Assembly: GCA_964505065.1 (NCBI GenBank)
Contig: CAZDGF010000005.1
Coordinates: forward strand, 8,873-72,872
DNA: 64,000 nucleotides
DNA from: JABMMZ01 sp964505065
GTDB taxonomy: Bacteria; Bacteroidota; Bacteroidia; NS11-12g; UBA955
Direction of reading: 5' to 3'
Shown here: piece after piece, positions 38,350 through 46,500 of the stretch
Position numbering within the stretch: the stretch's first letter is position 1
How the letters are laid out: every line of letters begins with the position of its first letter
Translations under genes and position numbers: made by a program
Notes under the pieces: generated by a model
Database searches by the model: none
The model's input: the letters and a program-made list of their open reading frames with translations, nothing else
Told to the model about the DNA's origin: nothing

Positions 38350-40146
38350 TTAAGGTAGATTATTATTAACTATATTCTGAAAGTTTGTAGAATTGCCATA
38401 AGCATTTACATATGCAGTTTGGTAATCCTCGATATTTATTACAGAAGAAGATAATAAACCATAAAGTTGAGCCACAGTTCTGCCATTAATATTATCCCAT
38501 GTTTCTGCTCCATTAAAACCATCCATTAAATCATTAAAAACGCCTTTACATATCCAATCATTAGTAAAAAAATGTTCATCATCTCTTAAATCTAATAAAC
38601 TTTCATGTCCACCAAATTCTGAACTAAAAATTTCACCATTATTACCATAATAAGCGAGTGCAAAACGTTGTCCTAAAAATTCTGCCCATGCTTCTGTTAC
38701 TTGCAAATATTTATCTTGCCCATTGCTGCTATTTTGCCAATTGCCACAACCATATCCTCCACATCCTTCGCTGCTTAATGATTGATTTATTACATTAATC
38801 CAAAAAGCACTTCCCACTTTGTTAAAATGGCTTGCATGGCTAAGTTCATGAAACAAAGTTTGCATAGTTTCGCAAGAGAATTGATTATAACGACCTGAAA
38901 TATCTTTTGTAGTTTTTAAAGTAATATCAGGTAATAAGCCAAATAAAGCATTAAATAAACTAGGGTAATTGTTGAGCATACCATTAACGCCAAATGCTTT
39001 ACTTATAAGAGGGTCAGCATAAGCTTTTAATACACTCATGTGTCCTAACATTGGTGCAGAAGCACTACCTGGGTTATCTGCCCAATGTGCATATATTACC
39101 AATGCAGTTGGCGATTTTGTAATACCTTCATTTTTGCAGTAATTGTCATGGTGGTAAACGGAATTCATGATATGTGCCCATGTTCTTAATTCTCTATGCG
39201 CTCCAATAAATATGTTTTTATTTCTAAGGTCTAAATTATCTACCCACCCTTGATAAAACTTACTACCTACTGCAAACTCACCAATTAATTTAGGAATAAA
39301 AGTAAGCCAATTTCCAGTTGTATTAAAAGGTTTTACATTTACTCTTGAGTTTTTATAATGTAAACCTATAGTAGTGCCAACATGAAAATCAGTTAATATT
39401 TTATAATGTCCATTATGGTCGGCATTTGCACTTACGGTAAAGCCAAATTTAATAGCCCATACACTTACTCCCATATTATTCTGTGTGCCTAATTGTTCAT
39501 CAGTAAAGGTTATATTTCCCTCTGGTCTTATTGCTTTTCTTACATTAATTTTTGCGGTGGGTAATGCAGAGTCACCATTCATTATTAAATAACCTGCGTG
39601 CAACATTAATAATATTTCTAAATCAGTTTGGTCTTCTTTAGGTTTGTAAAGGGTATCTAAAATTTCAAATTGAATATGTTGCAACATTTCATGGTTAATT
39701 GGAACAGTAGTATATAAACTGCCATCTTTTAGATTTTCTAAATCTTCTTCGCTTGCTCCACTTTGATATAATTCTGGCGCATTTAAAGGTATAGCATGAA
39801 TAGCAATAGTAGTATCTTCCATGTATTGCATTGTAGTTTCATTTACTTGGTCAGTTTCAAATTTTATCATTAAATGAAAATGTTCTTGTGTAATTTCTGG
39901 AATATCTGTAGAGCCATATACCTCTCTTGCAGAGCGCATATTTTTAATGGAAAATGGATTCACAATTACTCCATTTTCAATAGGAATACTTTGGTTTGTA
40001 ACTACGTTTGGTTTCACATCGTTTACATTATTCAAGTCTTGGTTTTTGTCTTTTTTACAAGATTGAATAAAAAAATTAGAAAGTAGAAGAAGAGTTAAAA
40101 GCAGCTTTGTGCTTTGTGCTTTGTGCTTTGTGCTTTGTTGTTCCAT
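38350..40146 (-). CDS. Zinc-metallopeptidase-like lipoprotein
   Basis: 598 residues. The N-terminus has a lipoprotein signal ending FFIQSC (Cys30). The zinc motif HELSH is at residues 433-437, followed by ASHF, with a downstream EAWAEFLGQRFA glutamate segment that may supply the third ligand. No specific peptidase family is recognised. Odd feature: codons 4-14 are made by five 7-bp repeats, so the number of repeats decides whether the signal peptide is in frame with the ATG. The C-terminal 75 residues are duplicated downstream. Likely an outer-membrane-anchored surface or periplasmic hydrolase. Confidence 0.7.
   Translation of the reverse strand: MEQQSTKHKAQSTKLLLTLLLLSNFFIQSCKKDKNQDLNNVNDVKPNVVTNQSIPIENGVIVNPFSIKNMRSAREVYGSTDIPEITQEHFHLMIKFETDQVNETTMQYMEDTTIAIHAIPLNAPELYQSGASEEDLENLKDGSLYTTVPINHEMLQHIQFEILDTLYKPKEDQTDLEILLMLHAGYLIMNGDSALPTAKINVRKAIRPEGNITFTDEQLGTQNNMGVSVWAIKFGFTVSANADHNGHYKILTDFHVGTTIGLHYKNSRVNVKPFNTTGNWLTFIPKLIGEFAVGSKFYQGWVDNLDLRNKNIFIGAHRELRTWAHIMNSVYHHDNYCKNEGITKSPTALVIYAHWADNPGSASAPMLGHMSVLKAYADPLISKAFGVNGMLNNYPSLFNALFGLLPDITLKTTKDISGRYNQFSCETMQTLFHELSHASHFNKVGSAFWINVINQSLSSEGCGGYGCGNWQNSSNGQDKYLQVTEAWAEFLGQRFALAYYGNNGEIFSSEFGGHESLLDLRDDEHFFTNDWICKGVFNDLMDGFNGAETWDNINGRTVAQLYGLLSSSVINIEDYQTAYVNAYGNSTNFQNIVNNNLP
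40104..40138. repeat. 7-bp tandem repeat (five copies) inside the start of the metallopeptidase-like gene
   Basis: GCTTTGT x5 on the plus strand, within codons 4-14 of the minus-strand gene. Seven is not a multiple of three, so loss or gain of one unit shifts the frame. Confidence 0.9.
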
Positions 40147-40238
40147 AATAATATTTATTAAAATTTATACAAACATACCAATAGTTTTTAATTAAACAAT
40201 CTTATTAATGTAAAAATAATATGAAAAATATTGAAAAC

Positions 40239-40340
40239 TTACACCAAATCCACTCTTTCCCCAACAAGGCTATTCGCTTCTACCTCACTTTCAATATTAC
40301 CTATTTTTTTGAGAGTGTATAACGTTTTGGAGTATTTTTA
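40239..40340 (-). pseudogene. Duplicated 3' end of the neighbouring substrate-binding-protein gene
   Basis: About 100 bases closely match 41111-41215, the last 30-odd codons of the gene at 41111-41980. The readable tail is TLKKIGNIESEV, LVGERVDLV and the same stop. A 2-base loss and several substitutions are present. The zeta-like gene and its small partner lie exactly between the two copies. Confidence 0.8.
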
Positions 40341-40375
40341 AAATTTTACGCAATTAAATCTTTAATTTTGCAATT

Positions 40376-40972
40376 GTGGAAAATAAAAAACTCTACATAA
40401 TTGCAGGATGTAATGGCGCAGGCAAAACAACTGCATCTTTCACCATTTTGCCAGAAATTCTTGATTGCAAAGAGTTTGTAAATGCAGATGAAATTGCAAA
40501 AGGATTATCTCCCTTTCAGCCAGAAAAAGTTTCGTTGGAGGCAGGTAGAATAATGTTAAAAAGAATTAATGAATTACTTGCCGAAAATCAAAATTTTGCC
40601 TTTGAAACCACATTAGCAACTAAAAGTTATAAAAGTAAAATAACAGAAGCGAAAAAAAAAGGATACCGTGTTACATTATTATTCTTTTGGCTACAAACTA
40701 TAGCATTGGCTAAAGAACGTGTAAATACAAGAGTTTTGGAAGGTGGTCATAATATTGCGCCCCAAATTATTGAAAGAAGGTATAAAAATGGCATCAAAAA
40801 TTTATTTAATATATACTTACCTTTGGTGGATGGTGTATTAATATTTGATAACTCTGAAGGCAAACATGAATTGATTGCTGAAAGGCAATTTAATGAAATA
40901 TTAAATATTACCAATAACGAAAAATTTAACTTATTAAAAAACGAATATGACGATAATAGAAATACAAATTGA
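40376..40972 (+). CDS. Zeta-toxin-family P-loop kinase-like protein
   Basis: 198 residues, GTG start. Walker A GCNGAGKTT at residues 11-19, then VNADEIAKGLSPFQPE and FAFETTLATKSY, the pattern of the zeta-toxin/AAA group. Proven zeta toxins phosphorylate UDP-N-acetylglucosamine and are kept in check by an antitoxin; many relatives are untested. A TAATTTTG box at 40363-40370 would start transcription almost at the GTG. No epsilon-type antitoxin precedes it, but a 50-codon frame overlaps its end. Confidence 0.78.
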   Translation: MENKKLYIIAGCNGAGKTTASFTILPEILDCKEFVNADEIAKGLSPFQPEKVSLEAGRIMLKRINELLAENQNFAFETTLATKSYKSKITEAKKKGYRVTLLFFWLQTIALAKERVNTRVLEGGHNIAPQIIERRYKNGIKNLFNIYLPLVDGVLIFDNSEGKHELIAERQFNEILNITNNEKFNLLKNEYDDNRNTN

Positions 40973-41099
40973 AGAAAAAAATAAAATTCTTAAAGGACTT
41001 GAAAAAGTATATGAAAAACTTTTAGAATTTAAAAAAATGAAAAACTCTGAATTGGTGATATTAAAAGACAATAAAATTGTAAAAATTAAACCTAATTAA
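40947..41099 (+). CDS. 50-residue partner of the zeta-like protein, possible antitoxin
   Basis: ATG at 40947 inside the last codons of the zeta-like gene (26-base overlap, +1 frame), TAA at 41097-41099. The protein is a charged helix (MTIIEIQIEEKNKILKGLEK) with a lysine-rich tail. The overlap and tight packing against the convergent gene suggest a coupled pair. No family recognised; the antitoxin role is inferred from position and size. Confidence 0.5.
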   Translation: MTIIEIQIEEKNKILKGLEKVYEKLLEFKKMKNSELVILKDNKIVKIKPN

Positions 41100-41110
41100 T
41101 TTTTTTTGTC

Positions 41111-41980
41111 TTACACCAAATCCACCCTTTCCCCAACAAGCAAATTTACATTTACCTCACTTTCAATATTACCTATTTTTTTGAGAGAGTGCATTACATT
41201 TTGGAGCATTTTTTCGCTAATTGTAAAATCCGTATTCCACTCGGTGCTGTAAAACCAAGTGAGTGCATCTTTTGGCTGCATATCAAAATTTTCGAGTAGC
41301 ATATCTACGCTATTGTCTGCTGTCATAAATTGTTTGCAGGTAAAGTTTATTACCTTTAGCATTTGGTGTATTGCCTCGCCTTTTTCGCTCAATGCCTTTT
41401 CTGTAGCCACTATTTGAAAACAACTCCATGGCGTAATAAATTCGCCAATTCTATTCAGTTGTCCACTATCAACCAAAGGCTTGGTGGTATATTTTTCCCA
41501 AAAAAATACTTGGCTTTCGTTGTTTTGCAGCGAGGGTAAAGCACCTTGCATATTTTCTACCAATACAAAATCGTTTTGGCTTATTTTTTTGCCTCTAATT
41601 TCGGCATCTATCATACCCATAAGGTGGCTACCACTGCCAAAACGGCTAATAGCATATTTTTTATCCTCGCATTCGCCAATATTTTGTATGCCAGAGTTTG
41701 TACCGCTATGTATGCCCCAAATAAGGGGCGAGCTTATGTATTGTTTTATTATTTTGGCTTTTAGCCCTTTTATAATAGCAGAAACAGCGCCTTCAGTAAG
41801 TAATACAGCCACATCAAGTTCGTTATTCTCTAATGCTTTTACCATTGCGCCTGTTCCTGCGGCATAATATTGCCAATTAAAATTGATGTTTTCTTTTTCA
41901 AAAAAACCATAGTCTTTAGCAAGTTTCCAAGGTAAATTAAAATGCTCTGGCACACCGCCAATAGCTATACTTGTATTCAT
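41111..41980 (-). CDS. Periplasmic-binding-protein-like (NMT1/SsuA type) protein without signal peptide
   Basis: 289 residues beginning MNTSIAIGGVPEHFNLPW. The type 2 periplasmic binding fold is suggested by KLAKDYGFFEKENINF, GTGAMVKALENNELDVAVLLTEG split over two motifs, and the central YAISRFGSGSHLMGM. It resembles the Ca3427-like group of ABC-transporter binding domains. There is no signal peptide and no permease or ATPase nearby, so it may be a cytoplasmic small-molecule-binding protein. Its 3' end is duplicated beyond the zeta-like pair. Confidence 0.72.
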   Translation of the reverse strand: MNTSIAIGGVPEHFNLPWKLAKDYGFFEKENINFNWQYYAAGTGAMVKALENNELDVAVLLTEGAVSAIIKGLKAKIIKQYISSPLIWGIHSGTNSGIQNIGECEDKKYAISRFGSGSHLMGMIDAEIRGKKISQNDFVLVENMQGALPSLQNNESQVFFWEKYTTKPLVDSGQLNRIGEFITPWSCFQIVATEKALSEKGEAIHQMLKVINFTCKQFMTADNSVDMLLENFDMQPKDALTWFYSTEWNTDFTISEKMLQNVMHSLKKIGNIESEVNVNLLVGERVDLV

Positions 41981-42020
41981 TTATATAAGGTTAAACAAAT
42001 ATAAAGTATTTTAGTTGGTT

Positions 42021-42068
42021 AAACCCAAAATCAGCATTAGAAATGCTGAAACGATTTAGAAATTATTT
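42021..42068 (+). repeat. Partial, diverged copy of the 151-bp repeat
   Basis: AAACCCAAAATCAGCATTAG and the next 28 bases resemble the left end of the full copy that follows directly, including its CAGCAT/ATGCTG hairpin. It is cut after about 48 bases. Confidence 0.6.
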
Positions 42069-42219
42069 AAACCCAAATTCAGCAATAGAATTGCTGAATC
42101 GAATAACAAATTGTAAATCATGTTTTTACAAAACATAATTGCAATTTTTAAATCGGGGTTAATCCCAACTAAATCAAATAGTTCAATTTTTCAAATCTCC
42201 TATTGATTAATTTGGGTTT
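42069..42219 (+). repeat. 151-bp inverted-terminus repeat, copy 2
   Basis: Perfect 11-bp terminal inverted repeats AAACCCAAATT (42069-42079) and AATTTGGGTTT (42209-42219). The interior is almost identical to copy 1. It lies in the 413-base gap before fabD, next to a broken cysteine-rich gene. Confidence 0.88.
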
Positions 42220-42393
42220 AACTTTATTCATACAATTGCGGCAGCAGCAGGTTCTTTATACGCTTACAATAAAAACAATTCAAATACAAAATGTTAAAAA
42301 TCTTGCTGCGGTGCAGAAACCTGCCAAACAGCTTGCACTTGCAGTGACAGTTGTAAAGGCGAAGAATGCACTTGTGGATATTGTAAATATTAA
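42211..42393 (+). pseudogene. Remnant of a small cysteine-rich (metal-binding-like) protein gene
   Basis: One frame reads TIAAAAGSLYAYNKNN (hydrophobic, like an export segment), an in-frame TAA at 42295-42297, then KSCCGAETCQTACTCSDSCK and GEECTCGYCKY before a stop at 42391-42393. Nine cysteines in 31 residues is far from chance. There is no start codon: the upstream part is occupied by the 151-bp repeat. Probably a metallothionein-like or secreted Cys-rich protein, now broken by the repeat and a nonsense codon. Confidence 0.5.
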
Positions 42394-43266
42394 CTACATA
42401 ACCCCTTCAGGTGCAATCTTTTTAATCAATCCCTGCAATACCTTGCCGGGTCCGAGTTCTGTAAATTGTGTAGCACCGTCTTTTACCATAGCTTGTACAC
42501 TTTGTGTCCATTTTACAGGGGCAGTAAGTTGTTTCAGTAAATTGGCTTTTATTTCATTGGCATCGCTTACGGCATAAGCCGTAACATTTTGGTAAATAGG
42601 GCAACTTGGGTTTTGAAATGTTGTTTCTTCTATAGCTTTTGCCAATTGCTCTTCGGCTGGTTTCATTAATGGCGAATGGAAAGCACCGCCTACAGGTAAT
42701 ACCAAAGCACGTTTTGCACCTGCTGCTTTAAGCTTTTCGCAAGCCTCGTTTACAGCCTCTACACCGCCCGAAATTACCAACTGCCCGGGGCAATTATAAT
42801 TAGCAGCTACCACTACACCATTGGTAATACTGGCGCATATTTCTTCCACCTTGCTATCTTCCAAACCCAATACCGCAGCCATTGTACTGGCTTGCATTTC
42901 GCAAGCTTGTTGCATAGCCATAGCACGTTGGTAAACCAATTTTAAGCCATCTTCAAAGGTTAAAGCACCAGTGGCTACAAGGGCAGAAAATTCGCCCAAA
43001 CTATGCCCTGCCACCATATCGGGTTTAAATTCATTGCCCAAACATTTTGCAGCTATTACAGAATGTAAAAATATGGCAGGTTGCGTAATTTTTGTTTGTT
43101 TTAAACCTTCATCAGTGCCGTTAAACATTTCATCGGTAATACTAAAGCCTAATATTTCATTTGCTTTTTGAAATAAATTTTTGGCTTCATCAAATTGGTC
43201 GTATAAATCTTTTCCCATGCCCATAAATTGAGCACCTTGACCAGGAAATACATAAGCGTGTTTCAT
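42394..43266 (-). CDS. fabD: Malonyl-CoA:acyl carrier protein transacylase
   Basis: 290 residues. Loads malonyl groups onto acyl carrier protein for fatty-acid synthesis. FPGQGAQFMGMG at the start; nucleophile Ser89 in GHSLGEFSALVA; the catalytic histidine lies in GGAFHSPLM. The ending TELGPGKVLQGLIKKI is typical. Single gene, convergent with the Cys-rich remnant. Confidence 0.95.
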   Translation of the reverse strand: MKHAYVFPGQGAQFMGMGKDLYDQFDEAKNLFQKANEILGFSITDEMFNGTDEGLKQTKITQPAIFLHSVIAAKCLGNEFKPDMVAGHSLGEFSALVATGALTFEDGLKLVYQRAMAMQQACEMQASTMAAVLGLEDSKVEEICASITNGVVVAANYNCPGQLVISGGVEAVNEACEKLKAAGAKRALVLPVGGAFHSPLMKPAEEQLAKAIEETTFQNPSCPIYQNVTAYAVSDANEIKANLLKQLTAPVKWTQSVQAMVKDGATQFTELGPGKVLQGLIKKIAPEGVM

Positions 43267-43356
43267 TTTATTATTTAATTTTCAATGATACGGTAAACTA
43301 AAATAATTTGCAAATTAAAATTTATTCCTTATTGTTGAAGTTATAAATATAAAAAT

Positions 43357-44310
43357 ATGAATAGTTATTTTCAACAATTTAGAAATTCGCCATTTAGTGG
43401 TTCTTTTTCCTTGTATGGCAGAGTATTGGTGCCAAATTTAATTTTAAATATTATTATAGCCATTATTTCTGTGGTTATTATTTTACCTATATCCGCTAAG
43501 GCTTTAGGCATCAATATGTTTGAAATGGGAAATTTTGGAAAAGATTTTGCAGCACAAATGAAAGAAATTCAAAGTTCGGGAGGCAATCCTATGGATTATT
43601 TAAAAACGTATTTTTCAAATATAAATTTTGGCTTTATTTTTATTGCATTTGTTGTAGGTTTAATTATAACTTCTTGGCAATATTTTTTGTTTTTTAAATT
43701 AAATGACAATGAAGTAAGAAATAATGATAAAGGAGTTTTAAATGCCTTAAAATCATCTTTTTCTCCCCAAATTTTTCAAATATTATTGTTCATCATTATT
43801 TATATCATTTTTATAACATTGTCAATTGTATTGGTTTCTATAATTTCAGGGTTTATCCTTAAAGCACTTGGGGGAATAGGAGGTTTAATAGTATTTATTT
43901 TATTTGTATTTTTAATTGCATTTTGGTTAAGGTTATTAATTGCCCCTGCTGCAGTTGTGCATGGTAATATGTCGGTTGGCAATGCGTTAAGTTTTAGTTG
44001 GAAAAATATTAATTTAAGAAGGTCTTTTTTATTGTTATTAATAGGTATAGTGTTTTGTATTATAGCTTTTATTGGTTTTTTAATTATCGGTTCTATAATT
44101 GCAATGATAGGGCTAAGTTCTGTTAATGAAAGTTCTGAAATAACTTCAAAATCTATAATTATTTTTATTTTAACTCAAATAGTATCTGGGTTATTTGGGG
44201 CTATAATATCAACTTACTTTTATGCAGCTTTAAGTGCCTTGTATTTCCGTTTTAGCAATGAAAATAATGAAAGCGAAGAAGCCATTCAAGAACACTTAAT
44301 TAACGAATAA
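43357..44310 (+). CDS. Multispanning membrane protein, unknown function
   Basis: 317 residues with about six transmembrane helices (near 25-47, 90-112, 143-168, 172-195, 222-250, 268-295) and short loops. Isoleucine-rich. The N-terminus NSYFQQFRNSPFSGSFSLYG is soluble. It resembles glycerophosphoryl-diester-phosphodiesterase-like or DUF4013-type membrane domains in general form, but no firm family call is possible. Confidence 0.6.
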   Translation: MNSYFQQFRNSPFSGSFSLYGRVLVPNLILNIIIAIISVVIILPISAKALGINMFEMGNFGKDFAAQMKEIQSSGGNPMDYLKTYFSNINFGFIFIAFVVGLIITSWQYFLFFKLNDNEVRNNDKGVLNALKSSFSPQIFQILLFIIIYIIFITLSIVLVSIISGFILKALGGIGGLIVFILFVFLIAFWLRLLIAPAAVVHGNMSVGNALSFSWKNINLRRSFLLLLIGIVFCIIAFIGFLIIGSIIAMIGLSSVNESSEITSKSIIIFILTQIVSGLFGAIISTYFYAALSALYFRFSNENNESEEAIQEHLINE

Positions 44311-44362
44311 TTTTTAGTTTAAAAAAAAATTACTTGTTTTCGATATTATTTTTTACAAAAAT

Positions 44363-44926
44363 CTACTCTAACAGACGTATATTTTCCACTATTTCCCCAT
44401 GAATATCCAAAGGCATATTGGCGGATAGTTTAGAGTTTATTTCGCCTTTTATATCGTAGCCTTTTTGTGGCAAATAGGTAAGATTTATATCGTGGTTATT
44501 TAAGGTTTTAATATTTTGCACTATCAATGTTATTTTTTCTATTGAATTTGAGCTATTGTATTGCATTTCCAATACTTTAAGTTCTTGTTTAATTTGGATT
44601 GCTCTATATGTTATAAAATAGTTGCCATTATCCATTTTAAATGTATCTATTTCATAGTTTTTTAATTGCTGGAATTTAATATCTGCATATTGTTTAAAAA
44701 TAGCCAATTCCTTTGCCCACTCTGGCTTTATAATTTCAGTAGAAAAAACACTATCGCCTTGTACAATGGTTTTATTAAGTTTTAAGTTTTTGCTATTTAG
44801 TTGCTTTATTTCATTATCAAAATATTGATTTAAACTGAAGCCTGTTTTTTCTTTACTTTTATTGAAATTACAACTAAAAAGCAGCAAGCATAATCCTAAC
44901 AATAAAAATCTTTTAAAATAGTTCAT
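44363..44926 (-). CDS. Lipoprotein, unknown function
   Basis: 187 residues from the ATG at 44924-44926, which overlaps the end of gpmI by 14 bases; an ATG two codons earlier is also possible. Lipoprotein signal with Cys at LLFSC. The body is beta-rich with no recognised domain. The overlap suggests translation coupled to gpmI. Confidence 0.6.
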   Translation of the reverse strand: MNYFKRFLLLGLCLLLFSCNFNKSKEKTGFSLNQYFDNEIKQLNSKNLKLNKTIVQGDSVFSTEIIKPEWAKELAIFKQYADIKFQQLKNYEIDTFKMDNGNYFITYRAIQIKQELKVLEMQYNSSNSIEKITLIVQNIKTLNNHDINLTYLPQKGYDIKGEINSKLSANMPLDIHGEIVENIRLLE

Positions 44927-46436
44927 TGCCATTCATTTCTTGAGGTTTTGGTAGGTTAAGCATTTTTAATATTGTGGGTGCTACATCGGCAAGTTTGCCA
45001 ATAGTAGATATGGTTTTGCATTTTTCGCTAATAATAATACAAGGCACAAGATTTACGCTATGTGCTGTATTGGGTGTGCCATCTTGGTTTTTGGCTTCTT
45101 CGGCATTGCCATGGTCGGCAAGTATTATCAGTTGATAGCCCACTTGTTTGGCTAATTCTACAATTTTTTGCAAGCAATTATCCACCGTTTCAGCAGCTTT
45201 TATAATGGCTTCCCATACGCCTGTATGCCCCACCATATCTGTATTTGCAAAATTTAAACAAATAAAATCTGGCGCATTGTTTTTTATGGTTTCCAATATT
45301 TTTTCTGTTAATGGTATTGCGCTCATTTCGGGCTGCAAATCGTATGTTGCCACTTTGGGCGAAGCCTCCATTATTCTGCTTTCTCCCTCAAAAGGCTCTT
45401 CTCTTCCTCCAGAAAAAAAGAAAGTAACATGCGGATATTTTTCTGTTTCGGCACTGCGCAATTGGGTAAGCCCCGCTTTGCTAATTACCTCGCCAAGAGT
45501 ATTCTGGGTGTGTTGCGTTTCAAATAATACATTTACATTTTTATAAGTTTCGTCATACTCCGTCATAGTTGCATAATACAATGGCAAAGTTTGCATATTG
45601 TAATCTGCAAAATCTAGCTGCGTAAGTGCGGTGCTTATTTGCCGCCCTCTATCGGTTCTAAAATTAAAACACAATACTGCATCATTGGGCAATATTTTGG
45701 CTATTGGCTCATTATTTTCAAATATTACAGCAGGATTTATAAATTCATCTGTTATATTTTCAGCATAATTTTTTTCTATTGCAGCTGGCGCATTTGTAAA
45801 ACTTTCGCCTTGGTTATGCACTAAAAGATTGTATGCCAAAGCTGTTCTTTCCCAGCGTTTGTCTCTATCCATAGCATAGTATCTGCCTATAATGGTGGCT
45901 ATTTTAGCATTTGTGTTTTTTATTCTGTTTTCTAATTCTGCTATAAAATTAATGCCACTTTTTGGGTCGGTATCTCGCCCATCTGTAAAAGCATGTATAA
46001 ATATTTTTTGAACCCCTTTTTGTGTAAAAATATCGCACAATGAAATTAAATGCTCCATACTGCTATGTACGCCACCATTGCTAACCAAGCCCATTAAATG
46101 CAATGGTTTGTTGTTTGAAATACAATAGTTGGCAACATTTAAAATACTTTGTTTTTGGGCAGCTTCGTTGGTGTTAAATTGCTTATTAATTAAAGCCAAT
46201 TGTTGCCATACAACTCTGCCAGCTCCTAAGTTCATGTGTCCAACTTCGCTATTGCCCATTTGCCCCTCTGGTAGCCCTACTTCGTTGCCATAAGTTACCA
46301 ATTTAGTAGTTGGATATTGGCTATACAAGCTATCTACAAAAGGAGTTTTAGCATGAAAAATAGCATCTGTAAAATCTTTTTTACCTATTCCCCAGCCATC
46401 TAAAATAATTAAAAATGCTTTTTGTTTTTGCATCAT
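44913..46436 (-). CDS. gpmI: 2,3-bisphosphoglycerate-independent phosphoglycerate mutase
   Basis: 507 residues, the usual size. Glycolytic enzyme of the alkaline phosphatase superfamily with two manganese ions. The start region is FLIILDGWGIG, with catalytic Ser in GNSEVGHMNLGAGR (about residue 62). GRDTDPKSG, CFNFRTDRGRQ, NFANTDMVGHTG and LADHGNAEE supply metal and substrate ligands. It is followed by the overlapping lipoprotein gene. Confidence 0.96.
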   Translation of the reverse strand: MMQKQKAFLIILDGWGIGKKDFTDAIFHAKTPFVDSLYSQYPTTKLVTYGNEVGLPEGQMGNSEVGHMNLGAGRVVWQQLALINKQFNTNEAAQKQSILNVANYCISNNKPLHLMGLVSNGGVHSSMEHLISLCDIFTQKGVQKIFIHAFTDGRDTDPKSGINFIAELENRIKNTNAKIATIIGRYYAMDRDKRWERTALAYNLLVHNQGESFTNAPAAIEKNYAENITDEFINPAVIFENNEPIAKILPNDAVLCFNFRTDRGRQISTALTQLDFADYNMQTLPLYYATMTEYDETYKNVNVLFETQHTQNTLGEVISKAGLTQLRSAETEKYPHVTFFFSGGREEPFEGESRIMEASPKVATYDLQPEMSAIPLTEKILETIKNNAPDFICLNFANTDMVGHTGVWEAIIKAAETVDNCLQKIVELAKQVGYQLIILADHGNAEEAKNQDGTPNTAHSVNLVPCIIISEKCKTISTIGKLADVAPTILKMLNLPKPQEMNGNELF

Positions 46437-46464
46437 GGGGCAAAATTACGTTTAATGTTAGCGG

Positions 46465-46494
46465 TTTGCAATTGGTATAATATGTTTATTTTTG
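46465..46494 (+). promoter_or_regulatory. Promoter of mnmE
   Basis: TTTG at 46465-46468, 18-base spacer, TATTTTTG at 46487-46494. One of the best consensus matches in the window. The last three bases are the TTG that could otherwise be taken as start codon, so translation should begin at the GTG at 46501, on a nearly leaderless transcript. Confidence 0.65.
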
Positions 46495-46500
46495 CCCTCA

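Noticed and set aside
40363..40370. Full two-part promoter for the zeta-like gene
   Set aside because: Only the TAATTTTG box is visible; no TTG or TTTG at a fitting distance, so it was kept as a remark and not as a feature.
42203..42577. A 124-codon plus-strand frame over the fabD 3' end
   Set aside because: It overlaps fabD on the opposite strand and uses a different frame from the cysteine-rich remnant; codon pattern is a shadow of fabD.
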